Origin: Neorhizobium galegae
GTDB lineage: Bacteria; Pseudomonadota; Alphaproteobacteria; Rhizobiales; Rhizobiaceae
Assembly: GCF_017877055.1 (NCBI RefSeq)
Contig: NZ_JAGIPG010000001.1
Span: 62,001-126,000, forward strand
Direction of reading: 5' to 3'
Length of the DNA stretch: 64,000 nt
Under the pieces are notes generated by a model, which had not been told where the DNA came from, did no database searches, and saw only the letters and a list, made by a program, of their open reading frames with translations. How positions within the stretch are numbered: the stretch's first letter is position 1; each line of letters opens with the position of its first letter. This document shows, one piece after another, positions 1-10,176 of the stretch. Made by a program: the position numbers and the translations under genes.

Positions 1-1385
1 ATATCGAGCATCTGGTTGTTTGCCTCGATGCTGATGGCCAACCTCCCGCGACAATGCAGAATGCTTTTCCATTGATCGCCGTCGCCTTTTCCGAAGAGGG
101 CGAGGCGGATTTGCGGGAGCGCCTGGCGCTGCTTGGACCACTGGGAACTGTCCCCGCGGTTCCCATTCAGCGGCTTGATCCTGTCAATACATCGGACAGT
201 TTTCCGCTTCTGCGGGCGCTGACCGAGGGTGGCGTCGGGCGGCTTGCGCGGTACAGCGCCTCAATCACCTCGGAGCTTGCGATCCTGCGTCGGGAACGCG
301 AAACGCTGATGGAAAACTACCGGGCGCTCGAAGATGCGTTCCAGGCGCGAAACTGGGAGCCGGTTTCGGAGATTTTCTCCCACGATCCCTATTCTGATCC
401 AAAGGACGAGGGGATCGGGCAGTTGCTTTCCGCCGCCTTTGTCGAGCAGCTGCTGCCGGTATCCAGCCTTGGCGTGGCCGGGTTCGCCCTTCACCTGCAC
501 TCGGTGCCTCGGATTAGCGGAGAGCTTGTCGTTGCATTGAGCTATCTGGAGAGCGGCGAAGGGGTCGCCGAATGGAACGTATCGTATGCGCAACTCGTGC
601 AGAACTGGAATTTCTTCTCGCTGCCCCGGGCCTGCGGAGGGGCTGCGCGTACACTTCGGCTGAAGATTTCCGCGACCGGGCCAGAGACCGTCGGGCTTTC
701 GCTCGGCTATCCGATCGCGGGCGAGCGCTATTCGGCGCGGTCGGAACTTCCGCATCCGGATCTCGACCTGCGCCCATTGGCGTTCAAGGTGTTTACGGGG
801 CTGCCTGGGGTCAAACCCGCCAGAACGCCCAACATGATTGCGCCCAGCAGCCTGCTCGAAGGCCAGTACACTGTCGACTATCGCCTGGCGGTCGGTACGC
901 TGAGCCAGATCGCGGACGTCTCGGTCACGCCGATCGTCCCGGAATTCCAGACGGTGCGCTTCCTCGAGCATGAGCATGCCGTTGTCTGCCACCCGCTGCC
1001 GAGTGGCATATCGGCAGGCGCGGTCAGTCGCGCTATCGAGCCCGGAACGGTATCTTTCTCGGCGAGCGCCTTCATCGATCATCCGGAAGGTCAGCCCGCG
1101 GCGGTCAGCTTCCTGCTCGCACCGTCGAATTCAAACGCGCGTTCCGAAGTGGCCGAGCTTGCGCGAAAGGGCGCGGCCAAGCCGTCGGCATTCTTCAGCG
1201 GATGGCGTGAAGTCAGTTCCAGCGAGGTCGTCAACATCAACATCCAGCTGGACGAGCCGGCACGGGGTCCAATGGACCTGATGATCCTCAGCCGCGCCGT
1301 CACGGATTCGGTCGATTTCTCCTGGCTGAAGGTGTCCGGCTTCCGGATGGTCAAACAATTTACGGAGGCGGCCGATGTCCAGTAA
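1..1385 (+). CDS. DUF6212-like protein of a polysaccharide cluster (5' end outside window)
   Basis: The reading frame is open from the first bases of the window, so the true start probably lies upstream; the first internal ATG is at 54. About 460 residues are visible. There is a predicted coiled-coil-like stretch early on (SELAILRRERETLMENY) followed by a beta-rich region with no catalytic motif I can recognise. Its composition and its position directly before a glycosyltransferase, whose start overlaps its stop by 11 bp, fit the DUF6212 proteins that accompany rhizobial glycosyltransferases, but that family call is from memory. A role in surface polysaccharide assembly is inference from context. 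No signal peptide can be judged because the N-terminus is missing. Confidence 0.6.
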   Translation, partial: IEHLVVCLDADGQPPATMQNAFPLIAVAFSEEGEADLRERLALLGPLGTVPAVPIQRLDPVNTSDSFPLLRALTEGGVGRLARYSASITSELAILRRERETLMENYRALEDAFQARNWEPVSEIFSHDPYSDPKDEGIGQLLSAAFVEQLLPVSSLGVAGFALHLHSVPRISGELVVALSYLESGEGVAEWNVSYAQLVQNWNFFSLPRACGGAARTLRLKISATGPETVGLSLGYPIAGERYSARSELPHPDLDLRPLAFKVFTGLPGVKPARTPNMIAPSSLLEGQYTVDYRLAVGTLSQIADVSVTPIVPEFQTVRFLEHEHAVVCHPLPSGISAGAVSRAIEPGTVSFSASAFIDHPEGQPAAVSFLLAPSNSNARSEVAELARKGAAKPSAFFSGWREVSSSEVVNINIQLDEPARGPMDLMILSRAVTDSVDFSWLKVSGFRMVKQFTEAADVQ

Positions 1386-4053
1386 CAGGGAGCCAACGGA
1401 CCTGATTGCCGTGGCCATGCCGCTTTACGGTCACGCGGCACTCGCCCTGGAGGCGATCGAGTCGGTACTTGCCTCGAATCTCAGCGGCTGCCGGATCGTC
1501 ATTGTCGTCTCGGTCGATGGCGATCCACGGCACGAGACATTCGATCAGCTGCTGCTTTACGCCGCGGCCCATCCTTCCCTCCATGTCGTGTTCGGGCGGA
1601 ACGCCGGCCCAGGCGGCGCGCGCAATCGCGCCATCGACTTCGTCCTCGAGCACTTTCCTGAGACGAAGGCTGTCTATTTCCTCGACGCCGACAATCGCGT
1701 CCTTCCCGGCACCATCGAGACGCTTTACCGGCAGCTTGTTTCCAGTGGCTGCGGGTGGGTTTACACGAATATCGACACATTTTCGGTAAGCTGGCGCGCC
1801 CACTACGGCAACCGCTATTCGCGACTGGTCCACTGCATCACCGACAATATCTGCGATACGGGATCGATGATCTCGATCGATGTTTTCCGGGAAGGCGTCC
1901 GCTTCAACGACGACAGGCAGAACGGTTTCGAGGACTGGGAGTTCTGGCTGTCCTGCATCGAGCACGGTTTCGTCGGCACGCCCTGCCACGACACCATCTT
2001 CGAATACAGGCTGAGGGCGGAGAGCCGCTTCAAGGAGGCCAACCGGGACCGCGCCACGTCGGTAAGCTTCCTGCGCAAGCGCCACCTGCCCTTGTTCCAG
2101 CGCCCGATGCTGGTGGATTTCGAGCATGAGGAGTGCCCGCGCTACCTGTTTGCACGAACGGAAGACACGGCGATCTCATTCTTCACCGATCCCACCAAGC
2201 CACCGACGATACGTCGCCTCGACGACATCATCCCGGCGTTCTGGGGCAATATCGGCGAGCCCGACAACGAACATTTCCCGCCTTTCCTGGTCGCCGGAAG
2301 TGGTGCTGCGCTCGACCTTCTGCGGCGTTCGCGCATGCTGCCGAACGTGCTTGCCCATCTCGAGCGGCTGAGCGAGGTGAGCAACGTCGTTTTCGTCCAG
2401 CTCGCCAACGATGCCACCCAGCGCAAGATCGAGCCGATCGTTCATGGGCCGGGCGCACAAAAAATCGGTCCCGCCGATCTCGTTTTCCTTTCGACCAGGC
2501 TCATCCAGGAAGTGGTCCAGAACAATGCGGTGGACTGGTTCTCCTCGATCGCAAGCCAGCAGGTATGGCCGACATCCGCCGTCCTGAAAGTGCGCTTCCC
2601 CTTTCCAAGAAGCCTCCCGCGGCGTTCTCTCATCACGCCCCAGCAGGTGACGATCAACTGCGTCAACGCGATTGCCACCAGCCCCTTGCGCGAGACGGCG
2701 GGCAAGCGCTGGACCTGGCGTCCCGCACGGCTCGTGCCCTACACGGATCTCTACAAGGCGCTGCGCAAGGAGGTCGGGGGATCGCCGGTCCTGCCGCTCG
2801 GGCATGGCGAGGGTAAGCGGACCGTGGCGCTGCTCGTGCCGAACGCCTCGTTCGGCGGCGCCGAAAAGGTCGTCTATGCAGCCGCCCGAGAATTGAAGGC
2901 GGCGGGTTACGAAACCCATCTCTTCGTGCTTGGCACGTCGCGGATGGACGTGATCGATGAATTCGATTCCAGCTTCGACTACATTCACTTCTGGGACGCG
3001 GGAATTCCGGCCTGGGGAGGGTCGGGTTCGTTCCTGGGACAGGACTTTATCGCCGAGGGGCATTCGGTCGACTGGGAGGCGCTGAAGGGACAGCTCTCCG
3101 GCTTCGACCTGGTCATCAACAATCACGTGATGGCCGTCCATCCCCTCATCGCGCGACTGCGCGCCGAAGGCACGCGCACCGCCTGCTATCTTCACGTCGT
3201 GGACAGCACGGCCTTCAAGAGGCCCGCCGGCCAGCCCTTCGCGGCGATTGCCCACGAGCATTGCTATGATGCTTTCCTGACCTGCTCCGAACAGCTCAAG
3301 ATCTATCTGCACAGCTACGGCGTCCCGCACGAAAAAGTCTTCGCCGTTGCGAACGGAGCGAGCTTCTCGGTGCCGCCCAAGGCCCTTGCGGAGGTTCTGA
3401 CCGTCAGGCGGATCGAGCGCAGGGATGACCGCTTGCGGCTTCTTTACATGGGCCGGTTCGATCAGCAGAAGGGTATCGACCGGCTGGCGGCAGTGCTCGC
3501 GGAACTGCGGGCGTCCAACGTCGCCTTCGACGCCCGGGCCATCGGAGGGGAAATCCTCGCCGATTCCACCGTCTCCTGGAGCGAGCGGCTGAAGGACCTG
3601 GGCGTCGACGTGCGCCCGCCCGTCTTCGCGAGCAAGGATCTGATCAAGGCGCTGGGCTGGGCCGACGTTCTTGTCATGCCTTCACGATGGGAGGGCGCGC
3701 CGCTGATGATCGCCGAGGCGCAGCAGCTCGGCTGCGTGCCCATCACGACCGAGGTCGGCGCAGTGGACGAGCTTATTTGTGACGGCGATGACGGCATACT
3801 CATCAACGCGGCTTCCGATCCTCAGGTGGTGAGAGAGATGGCTCGGATCATCGAAGAGGTTGCGCGCAATCGCGAGAGGCTGGCTCCGCTCATGGAGGGC
3901 TGCATCAGGACCGCTGCGCGCCGGTCATGGACTGTCTCCTTCTCGGATTTCATCTCGTGGAGCGATCGGTCCGTGAAAAATTCGTCACTGTCCCGCGCCG
4001 CGGTCTTTCGCGAGCAAGCGGCGGCAAATCCCGTGGTCGCGGCAGCTGGCTGA
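1375..4053 (+). CDS. Two-domain glycosyltransferase (GT2 N-terminus, GT4 C-terminus)
   Basis: This 892-residue cytoplasmic protein joins two glycosyltransferase folds. The first ~260 residues look like GT-A family 2: an N-terminal IAVAMPLYGHAALALEAIESV start and a DxD-type YFLDADNR segment near residue 100 for metal and sugar nucleotide. A linker follows. From about residue 480 the sequence is GT-B family 4-like: SFGGAEKVVYAAARELKAAGYE, then YMGRFDQQKGIDRL near 690, and an EGAPLMIAEAQQLGCVPI segment near 780 for donor binding. Such fusions can add two successive sugars to a growing repeat unit. It starts inside the end of the upstream gene (ATG at 1375) and is followed by two pyruvyltransferases, so it is probably part of one exopolysaccharide operon. 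Sugar specificity cannot be read from sequence. Confidence 0.85.
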   Translation: MSSNREPTDLIAVAMPLYGHAALALEAIESVLASNLSGCRIVIVVSVDGDPRHETFDQLLLYAAAHPSLHVVFGRNAGPGGARNRAIDFVLEHFPETKAVYFLDADNRVLPGTIETLYRQLVSSGCGWVYTNIDTFSVSWRAHYGNRYSRLVHCITDNICDTGSMISIDVFREGVRFNDDRQNGFEDWEFWLSCIEHGFVGTPCHDTIFEYRLRAESRFKEANRDRATSVSFLRKRHLPLFQRPMLVDFEHEECPRYLFARTEDTAISFFTDPTKPPTIRRLDDIIPAFWGNIGEPDNEHFPPFLVAGSGAALDLLRRSRMLPNVLAHLERLSEVSNVVFVQLANDATQRKIEPIVHGPGAQKIGPADLVFLSTRLIQEVVQNNAVDWFSSIASQQVWPTSAVLKVRFPFPRSLPRRSLITPQQVTINCVNAIATSPLRETAGKRWTWRPARLVPYTDLYKALRKEVGGSPVLPLGHGEGKRTVALLVPNASFGGAEKVVYAAARELKAAGYETHLFVLGTSRMDVIDEFDSSFDYIHFWDAGIPAWGGSGSFLGQDFIAEGHSVDWEALKGQLSGFDLVINNHVMAVHPLIARLRAEGTRTACYLHVVDSTAFKRPAGQPFAAIAHEHCYDAFLTCSEQLKIYLHSYGVPHEKVFAVANGASFSVPPKALAEVLTVRRIERRDDRLRLLYMGRFDQQKGIDRLAAVLAELRASNVAFDARAIGGEILADSTVSWSERLKDLGVDVRPPVFASKDLIKALGWADVLVMPSRWEGAPLMIAEAQQLGCVPITTEVGAVDELICDGDDGILINAASDPQVVREMARIIEEVARNRERLAPLMEGCIRTAARRSWTVSFSDFISWSDRSVKNSSLSRAAVFREQAAANPVVAAAG

Positions 4054-4091
4054 TGCCGGGCCGCTTCTTTGAAACAGAAAGGTCTAGTCGA

Positions 4092-5270
4092 ATGCGTCCG
4101 CGAATTCTCGTGACGGGTATTCCTGGTCACTACACCCGCCTTGCCAACGGCGCCCACGGCCTGTCCGTCTCCTATGCGGAGCGGCAGAAGCAGCCGGAAA
4201 AGAAAGAGGAGTTTCTGCAGGAGCTGCACAATATCAGCAATACCGGGAACTACCTCATCGGCGAGGGAGCCCTGCGTGCGCTTGCGCCGCATGCCAAGCA
4301 GGTTCCCTTCTGGCATCTCCACAATTTGAGCAAGAACGGCAGCGGGTTCGACGAGTTCAACGCCAACTTCGACATCTGCGTCTTCACTTGCGCGAACCTC
4401 TTGCGCAAGGGGCTTTCCGCAGATGCCGAGGCGGATGTCCTAAGCCGGCTCAACATGCCGATCGTCATGCTGGGCATCGGCCTCCAAAACCGCAAGGACC
4501 TCGAGAACAATCTTCCGGAGGGAACGAAGCGGCTTCTGGCCGTCCTGAAGGAGCGTGAGCACTACTTCCTGACGCGCGGCTATGAGTCGGCCGGCTTCCT
4601 GAAAGACCAGGGCTTCTCCTTCGTGCGCCCGACCGGTTGCCCTTCCGTCTACTTCATGCCCGACAACATGCGCCGCTCCATGAGGAAACTGTCCAGCGTG
4701 CAGATCGGCAAGGCGCGGACAATTTTTTCCGGCTACCTCGGCGGCAATCAGGATGCGATCCTCGATGCCAATGCGCTGGCCCCGCCGGACACCGTGCCGC
4801 AATACGTCGTCCAGGACGAGTTCCTCCACTTCGATATGAAGGTGGAGCCTAACGACGAGGGGCGCGTCTATGATTCCGCATCTGGCCTGATGATCGGCGA
4901 TCTGGCCTATCCCGGTACTGAGCGCGAGAAGCAGCGGTTCGAGGTCCGCACCTTCTTCGACAACAACCAGTGGCGCGGCTGGGCTTCGTCGATGGATTTC
5001 AATTTCGGCCGTCGGTTCCACGGCTCGATCATCGCCATGCAGGCGGCCGTGCCGAGCCTGATGGTGGCGGTGGACGACCGTATGCGCGAGATGCTGGGCT
5101 TCACGGGTCTGCCGGCCGTCGACATCACGGAAGTCGACAAGGCGGAGAACCGCGCCGAGTTCGTGGCCGATCATCTGGCAAAGGTCAACACGAGCGAACT
5201 CGTCGACCGGTATTCCGACCGTGAGCGCGCCTTCCGCACCACACTTCGTGAAATAGGCATCGGTCTCTAG
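4092..5270 (+). CDS. Polysaccharide pyruvyltransferase family protein, copy 1
   Basis: A 392-residue protein of the polysaccharide pyruvyl transferase (CsaB/WcaK-like) family, which moves pyruvate from phosphoenolpyruvate to sugars as a ketal. The C-terminal third holds the family hallmark: FGRRFHGSIIAMQAAVPSL, followed by VDDRMREMLG. An N-terminal NTGNYLIGEGA segment and a central LTRGYESAGFLKDQG segment are also shared with copy 2. The open frame runs further upstream inside the previous gene, but the ATG at 4092 is preceded by AAAGG at 4078-4082 and begins MRPRILVTGIP, which aligns with the start of copy 2, so I use it. It lies 38 bp from both the previous stop and the next start. The acceptor sugar is unknown. 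Confidence 0.8.
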   Translation: MRPRILVTGIPGHYTRLANGAHGLSVSYAERQKQPEKKEEFLQELHNISNTGNYLIGEGALRALAPHAKQVPFWHLHNLSKNGSGFDEFNANFDICVFTCANLLRKGLSADAEADVLSRLNMPIVMLGIGLQNRKDLENNLPEGTKRLLAVLKEREHYFLTRGYESAGFLKDQGFSFVRPTGCPSVYFMPDNMRRSMRKLSSVQIGKARTIFSGYLGGNQDAILDANALAPPDTVPQYVVQDEFLHFDMKVEPNDEGRVYDSASGLMIGDLAYPGTEREKQRFEVRTFFDNNQWRGWASSMDFNFGRRFHGSIIAMQAAVPSLMVAVDDRMREMLGFTGLPAVDITEVDKAENRAEFVADHLAKVNTSELVDRYSDRERAFRTTLREIGIGL

Positions 5271-5308
5271 CGGCCAAGCACCGTCATTTTTCGGTTCAAA
5301 GGATAGTC

Positions 5309-6481
5309 ATGCGTATCTTGCTAACGGGAATTCCATCCTATCTGCAGCGGACGATTGCGGACGTCTCCGGCACGACCGTGATCCATCGGCCCTATTTCGA
5401 CGAGACCAGGACCAGGAAGGACCTGCTCTCGCAGGTCAGGAAGATCGCCAACACCGGCAACTATCTGATCGGTGAAGGAGCGGCCGAGAGCCTGCGCGGT
5501 CATGACGTCACTTATCTCCCGTTCTGGCATCTCGCCAACAGTCGGGATTCGAACGAGGTCTACGAGCAGGTGAACCGCGAGTTCGATCTGTGCGTCTTCG
5601 CCTCCGCCAATCTGCTGCGCCCCGGTTATTCCGCCGATCTCGAAGCGGAAATCTTCGCGAAGCTGAATATGCCGGTCGTGGTGATGGGCATCGGCATCCA
5701 GCGCAAGGAAGGCCTCAAGGATCAGCTGCCGGCCGGCACACTCAAGTTCCTGGAGGTGTTGAGGAACAAGGAAAGCTTCTTCCTCACGCGCGGCTACTTC
5801 ACCGCCGAATTCCTCAGGGAGCAGGGGATGAAGTTCGTCAAGCCGACCGGCTGCCCGTCGCTCTACTTCTCGCCGAACGACATGAAACGTTCGCTTACGG
5901 CGCTTGCCAATCCGGGACTGGCGGAGGCCCAGAAGATCGCCTTCGGCGGCTATCTCGGCAGCGTTGCCGATACGATCGTCGATGCCCATGCGCTGCTCAA
6001 GCCCGACAGCGTGGCAAGCTATGTCGTCCAGGACGAAGTGGTTGCCTACAGCCTCTCCCTCACCGGCGACGACAATGATATCGTCTACGACCGGTCGAGC
6101 GGACGCATCACGGGAGGAACGGAGTACAAGCATTCGGAGAAATGGCAGCGGAAATACGAGTTGCTGGTCTATTTCGATACGAACCAGTGGCGCGGGGCGA
6201 TGTCCACGCGCGATCTGTGCTTCGGCCGCCGCTTTCACGGCTGCATCATCGGCATGCAGGCCGGCACGCCTGCCCTCATGATCGCAGTCGACGACCGCAT
6301 GCGGGAGATGCTGGAATTCATCGGCTTCCCCTATATCGAGGCAGCCACCTGGAACAGGGAGGCGGACAAGCGCGCCTATCTCACCAACTTCCTCGGCAAG
6401 ATAGACACGCAGGCCGTGATCGACCGTTACTCCGCTTGCGAGGTCAATTTCCGCAATGCTCTTAAGCAAATTGGTCTCTAG
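5309..6481 (+). CDS. Polysaccharide pyruvyltransferase family protein, copy 2
   Basis: A 390-residue paralogue of the gene just upstream. Shared blocks in the same order include NTGNYLIGEGA, LNMPVVVMGIGIQ, FFLTRGYFTAEFLREQG, PTGCPSLYF, NQWRGAMS and CFGRRFHGCIIGMQAG, then VDDRMREMLEF. By eye about half of the residues match, so this is an old tandem duplication rather than a recent one. The two copies probably decorate different positions of the same polysaccharide, or form a heterodimer; both ideas are inference. The start ATG at 5309 follows AAAGGATAGTC. Its 3' end overlaps the likely start of the next gene. Confidence 0.8.
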   Translation: MRILLTGIPSYLQRTIADVSGTTVIHRPYFDETRTRKDLLSQVRKIANTGNYLIGEGAAESLRGHDVTYLPFWHLANSRDSNEVYEQVNREFDLCVFASANLLRPGYSADLEAEIFAKLNMPVVVMGIGIQRKEGLKDQLPAGTLKFLEVLRNKESFFLTRGYFTAEFLREQGMKFVKPTGCPSLYFSPNDMKRSLTALANPGLAEAQKIAFGGYLGSVADTIVDAHALLKPDSVASYVVQDEVVAYSLSLTGDDNDIVYDRSSGRITGGTEYKHSEKWQRKYELLVYFDTNQWRGAMSTRDLCFGRRFHGCIIGMQAGTPALMIAVDDRMREMLEFIGFPYIEAATWNREADKRAYLTNFLGKIDTQAVIDRYSACEVNFRNALKQIGL

Positions 6482-7613
6482 GCGTAAATACGGTCGGGTG
6501 AGGGCGCGCACGGCTCTGTCTTGCGCGCTCGCGATACTCTGCATCCTCGTTCAGGCGCCGGTCGTCGCGAGCGAGACGTCGCCGGGGCGTATCGGCATCA
6601 ACCGCGTGAACCTCGCCTGGCTTTCGCGCGACGACCAGAAGCGTGTACTCACAGAGATGGCAGCCGGCGGAGTGACCCATGTTCGGCTTTCGCTGTCGAG
6701 GCCGGTGAACAAAAGCATAGAGGCCGTCGAGATCGCAGATCGGCTGGGCTTGCGGATACTCCTTGAGATCCAGTTGGGGAACGAGGATTATTATCCGGAG
6801 GGCATCCGTCCCCGAAGTGGCTTCGGCCGCATCTGGGACGTCTACAGGCTTTCGGACCTCGATCTCGGGCGCTTCCGCGCGGGCCTGCGCGCTGCGCTGC
6901 AGGCGATCGACGACAAGGGCATCCGTCTCGATGCGGTCGAGCCCGGAAACGAGATCAACTACAGTGCCTATAACGGCGATCTTCTCGTCTATCGCAAGAC
7001 AGGTGGGCGAACACCGCGAAGCGTCGCCGAGATTGCGGACCGGGATGGGTTTGAGCGAGGGCTCGATATCTATGTCAAGGCTGTCGGGATCGCGCGCGAG
7101 GAATTGCGGTCAACGGTGCATAGCCGTGGCGCAGCGGTCGTCTCCGCTGGCCTTTCCGACGTCGGCGTCGGCGAGGCCGATCGGCGCGGCATGGAGCGGC
7201 TCGATCCCGGCGAGGTGATCTCGCTGCTCCGCGAAAAGGGCATGGACGACGTGGTCGATGCCTACGGCATCCACATCTATCCCGGCCGCAAGCGTGACGC
7301 TGCTCTGATGAGGGACGTGACGGCCTTACTCGGCTTTTGTCAGCCGCAGGACACCGGCAAGCCGTGCTGGGTGACAGAATGGGGGATCGCCAACCCGGCG
7401 CGCTCCTGCCCGATCGATGACCGGGAACGGGAGGGCGCAATTCGCGCGGTGCGCAGCGCGTTCGATCAGTTGATGGAAGAGAAAAGGCTGGAGGCCGCCT
7501 TCTACTACGATTGGGACACCCAACCTGCCTACAGCGTCTGGCGTTGCGGCGCGCTGAGCCCGGCTGGTGTGGCAGCGATCGCCCCGACTTTCGCAGGAGC
7601 CTCGGCGCGATGA
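6456..7613 (+). CDS. Secreted glycoside-hydrolase-like TIM-barrel protein
   Basis: A 385-residue protein with a positively charged N-terminus and a hydrophobic stretch ([21 protein letters not shown]) that looks like a Sec signal peptide. The body resembles clan GH-A glycosidases: an [13 protein letters not shown] segment near residue 165 (NE pair, acid/base) and [11 protein letters not shown] near residue 308 (nucleophile Glu). It would act on polysaccharide in the periplasm or outside, for example trimming or releasing the product of this cluster (inference). The ATG at 6456 overlaps the previous gene by 26 bp; an in-frame GTG at 6498 would give a shorter, more typical signal peptide and is a possible alternative start. 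The GH family and substrate are not certain. Confidence 0.7.
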   Translation: MLLSKLVSRRKYGRVRARTALSCALAILCILVQAPVVASETSPGRIGINRVNLAWLSRDDQKRVLTEMAAGGVTHVRLSLSRPVNKSIEAVEIADRLGLRILLEIQLGNEDYYPEGIRPRSGFGRIWDVYRLSDLDLGRFRAGLRAALQAIDDKGIRLDAVEPGNEINYSAYNGDLLVYRKTGGRTPRSVAEIADRDGFERGLDIYVKAVGIAREELRSTVHSRGAAVVSAGLSDVGVGEADRRGMERLDPGEVISLLREKGMDDVVDAYGIHIYPGRKRDAALMRDVTALLGFCQPQDTGKPCWVTEWGIANPARSCPIDDREREGAIRAVRSAFDQLMEEKRLEAAFYYDWDTQPAYSVWRCGALSPAGVAAIAPTFAGASAR

Positions 7614-7653
7614 TTGCAACCACGGGCCTGGCAACAGCAACCGGAGACACCGC

Positions 7654-8535
7654 ATGAAGGGCATCATTCTGGCGGGCGGCAGTGGCACACGCCTCTATCC
7701 CGTGACGATCTCGGTTTCGAAACAACTGCTTCCCGTTCACGACAAGCCGATGATCTACTATCCGCTCGGCACCCTCATGCTGGCCGGCATCCGCGACATT
7801 CTGGTGATCACGCTGCCGCGGGACAAGCTGCTGTTTGAGGGTTTGCTCGGAGACGGGAGTGCGCTCGGCCTTTCGATCACCTACGCCGAGCAGCCGCAGC
7901 CGAACGGATTGGCGGAAGCCTTCGTCATCGGTCGGGAATTTGTCGGGGACAGCCCGGTCGCGCTCATTCTGGGCGACAACATCTTCTACGGAGCGGGCTT
8001 GGCCGAGATCTGCCGTGATGCCGCCGCTCAAAAAGCCGGGGCAACGATCTTTGCCTACCACGTGGACGAGCCGAGCCGCTACGGCGTGGCCAGCTTCAAT
8101 GCCGTCACCGGCAGGGCGGAGTCGATCGAGGAAAAACCGGTCGCGCCGCGGTCGAACTGGGCGGTCACCGGTCTCTACTTCTATGACAACGACGTGCTTG
8201 ACATCGCGGCCTCGGTCCTGCCGTCCGGACGGGGCGAATTGGAGATCACCGACGTCAACCGTGCCTATCTCGACCGCGGCGACCTTCATGTCCGCCGTCT
8301 CGGTCGTGGTTACGCATGGCTCGATACGGGCACCCATGAGAGCCTGCACGACGCTGCATCCTTCGTGCGCACGATCGAGTGCCGGCAGGGCGTGAAGATC
8401 ATGTGCCCGGAAGAAATCGCCTATGAACTCGGATATCTGTCGGCGGACCAGGTGCTGGCCCGCGCCGACACGATGGGAAAAACCGACTACGCCGCCTATC
8501 TTCGGCGGCGCATCAGGGAACTCGCGGATGCTTGA
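7654..8535 (+). CDS. rmlA: Glucose-1-phosphate thymidylyltransferase
   Basis: A 293-residue nucleotidyltransferase catalysing dTTP + glucose-1-phosphate to dTDP-glucose, the first step of dTDP-L-rhamnose synthesis. It begins [18 protein letters not shown], the classic signature loop, and contains [28 protein letters not shown] and [13 protein letters not shown], all diagnostic of RmlA. Length matches the family. The open frame extends upstream to 7567, but the ATG at 7654 has GGAG at 7642-7645 and gives the canonical N-terminus. It is first in an rmlA-C-B-D block whose members overlap by a few bases, implying translational coupling. Confidence 0.96.
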   Translation: MKGIILAGGSGTRLYPVTISVSKQLLPVHDKPMIYYPLGTLMLAGIRDILVITLPRDKLLFEGLLGDGSALGLSITYAEQPQPNGLAEAFVIGREFVGDSPVALILGDNIFYGAGLAEICRDAAAQKAGATIFAYHVDEPSRYGVASFNAVTGRAESIEEKPVAPRSNWAVTGLYFYDNDVLDIAASVLPSGRGELEITDVNRAYLDRGDLHVRRLGRGYAWLDTGTHESLHDAASFVRTIECRQGVKIMCPEEIAYELGYLSADQVLARADTMGKTDYAAYLRRRIRELADA

Positions 8536-9091
8536 GATCCGCCGCCTTGGTTTCGAGGACGTCCTCGAACTGACGCCCCGCAGGTTCGATGATGGACGTG
8601 GTTTCTTCGTCGAAACCTATAACGCGGGGATATTTGCCGCGAACGGCATAGAGACGACGTTCGTACAGGACAATCATTCCTACTCCGCCCATGCAGGTAC
8701 CTTGCGCGGACTGCACTATCAGTTGCCGCCGCGGGCTCAGGCAAAGCTCGTCAGGGTTGTCCGTGGGCGCGCGTTCGACGTCGTGGTCGATGTGCGCCGG
8801 GGCTCGTCCACGTTCGCGAGATGGCTGGGGATCGAACTCTCCGCTGTGACCGGCAACCAGATTCTGGTGCCAGCGGGCTTCGCGCATGGTTTCGTCACGC
8901 TGGAGCCGGATACCGAGGTCCTCTACAAGGTGAGCGATTTCTACTCGCCTGACCATGATCGGGCTATCCGCTTCGATGATCCCGAAATCGCGATAGATTG
9001 GCCTGTCGATCTCCGTCGCGTGCGAATGTCTGCGAAGGACGAGAATGCACCGCTTTTGGCGAATGCAGCGGTTTTCGAAGGGATCGTGTGA
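8528..9091 (+). CDS. rmlC: dTDP-4-dehydrorhamnose 3,5-epimerase
   Basis: A 187-residue cupin epimerase that converts dTDP-4-keto-6-deoxyglucose to dTDP-4-keto-rhamnose. Diagnostic segments are [36 protein letters not shown] (catalytic His and substrate-binding Arg), and [26 protein letters not shown]. The frame is open upstream, but the ATG at 8528 overlaps the rmlA stop by 8 bp, has AGGGAA just upstream and yields the standard N-terminus. Its stop codon shares the A of the next ATG (ATGA at 9088-9091 region). Third enzyme in pathway order, second in gene order. Confidence 0.96.
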   Translation: MLEIRRLGFEDVLELTPRRFDDGRGFFVETYNAGIFAANGIETTFVQDNHSYSAHAGTLRGLHYQLPPRAQAKLVRVVRGRAFDVVVDVRRGSSTFARWLGIELSAVTGNQILVPAGFAHGFVTLEPDTEVLYKVSDFYSPDHDRAIRFDDPEIAIDWPVDLRRVRMSAKDENAPLLANAAVFEGIV

Positions 9092-10176
9092 TGGACACGG
9101 CGGGCGGGCGCATTCTTGTCACCGGCGGCGCTGGCTTCATCGGCTCCGCGGTCTGCCGCCATCTTGTGGCAGGTGTCGCCGAACGTGTCGTCAACGTCGA
9201 TAAGCTGACCTATGCGGGCAATCTCGACTCCCTGCGAATGTTCGAGACGCACGCGAATTACGTGCACTATCGCACGGACATTGGCGACGAGCAGGCTATG
9301 CTCGAGATCATGCGCCACGAAAAGATCGACGCCGTGATGCACCTTGCGGCCGAAAGTCATGTCGACCGTTCGATCGATGGTCCGGACGTCTTTGTCGAGA
9401 CGAATGTCGTCGGTACCCTTCGCCTGCTTAACGCCGCGCTTGCCTATCGGCGCGAGCTTTCGGCGGAAGCGCGAGACCGCTTCCGGTTCCATCATGTTTC
9501 GACGGATGAAGTGTTCGGGGACCTTCCCTTCGATGGGAGCGTGTTCACCGAAGAGACGGCCTATGCCCCGTCGTCACCCTATGCGGCGTCGAAGGCCGCC
9601 TCGGATCATCTTGTGCGCGCATGGGCTCACACCTACGGCCTGCCCGTTGTGCTGTCCAACTGCTCCAACAATTTCGGTCCCTGTCAGTTTCCGGAGAAAC
9701 TGATCCCGCTGACGATCCTGAACGCTGTCGAGGAGAAGTCGTTGCCGGTCTATGGCACCGGGGCGAATGTGCGGGACTGGCTGCATGTGGAGGACCACGC
9801 GCGGGCGCTGGAACTGGTGATGAGGCAAGGCAGGCCGGGGGAAAGCTATAATATCGGCGCACGGGCCGAGCGCAGCAATCTTGCCGTTGTCGAGGGCATC
9901 TGCGATCGTCTCGACGTCCGGCGACCGCGCGGACAGGGCAGAAGCTACAGGGACCTGATAACGTTCGTCCCCGACCGGCCCGGTCATGATCGCCGCTATG
10001 CCATCGACCCTTCAAAGATCGAGCGTGAGCTTGGGTGGAGACCTCAGGTGGGGTTCGAAGATGGGATGAACATGACCGTGGACTGGTATCTGGCCAATCG
10101 TTGGTGGTGGGAGCCGATCCGGCGCTGGCGTTATCCGGGCATGCGTCTCGGCGAACGTTCGCGGCTGTCGGCGTGA
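9091..10176 (+). CDS. rmlB: dTDP-glucose 4,6-dehydratase
   Basis: A 361-residue extended short-chain dehydrogenase that makes dTDP-4-keto-6-deoxyglucose from dTDP-glucose using bound NAD. The Rossmann motif [15 protein letters not shown] is near residue 11; the active site shows STDEVFGDL and the [11 protein letters not shown]yr-x3-Lys pair; [19 protein letters not shown] is typical of RmlB. The ATG at 9091 overlaps the rmlC stop by one base, so coupling is likely, and is preferred to the upstream frame extension. The C-terminal end reads [14 protein letters not shown], the usual RmlB tail motif. Confidence 0.96.
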   Translation: MDTAGGRILVTGGAGFIGSAVCRHLVAGVAERVVNVDKLTYAGNLDSLRMFETHANYVHYRTDIGDEQAMLEIMRHEKIDAVMHLAAESHVDRSIDGPDVFVETNVVGTLRLLNAALAYRRELSAEARDRFRFHHVSTDEVFGDLPFDGSVFTEETAYAPSSPYAASKAASDHLVRAWAHTYGLPVVLSNCSNNFGPCQFPEKLIPLTILNAVEEKSLPVYGTGANVRDWLHVEDHARALELVMRQGRPGESYNIGARAERSNLAVVEGICDRLDVRRPRGQGRSYRDLITFVPDRPGHDRRYAIDPSKIERELGWRPQVGFEDGMNMTVDWYLANRWWWEPIRRWRYPGMRLGERSRLSA

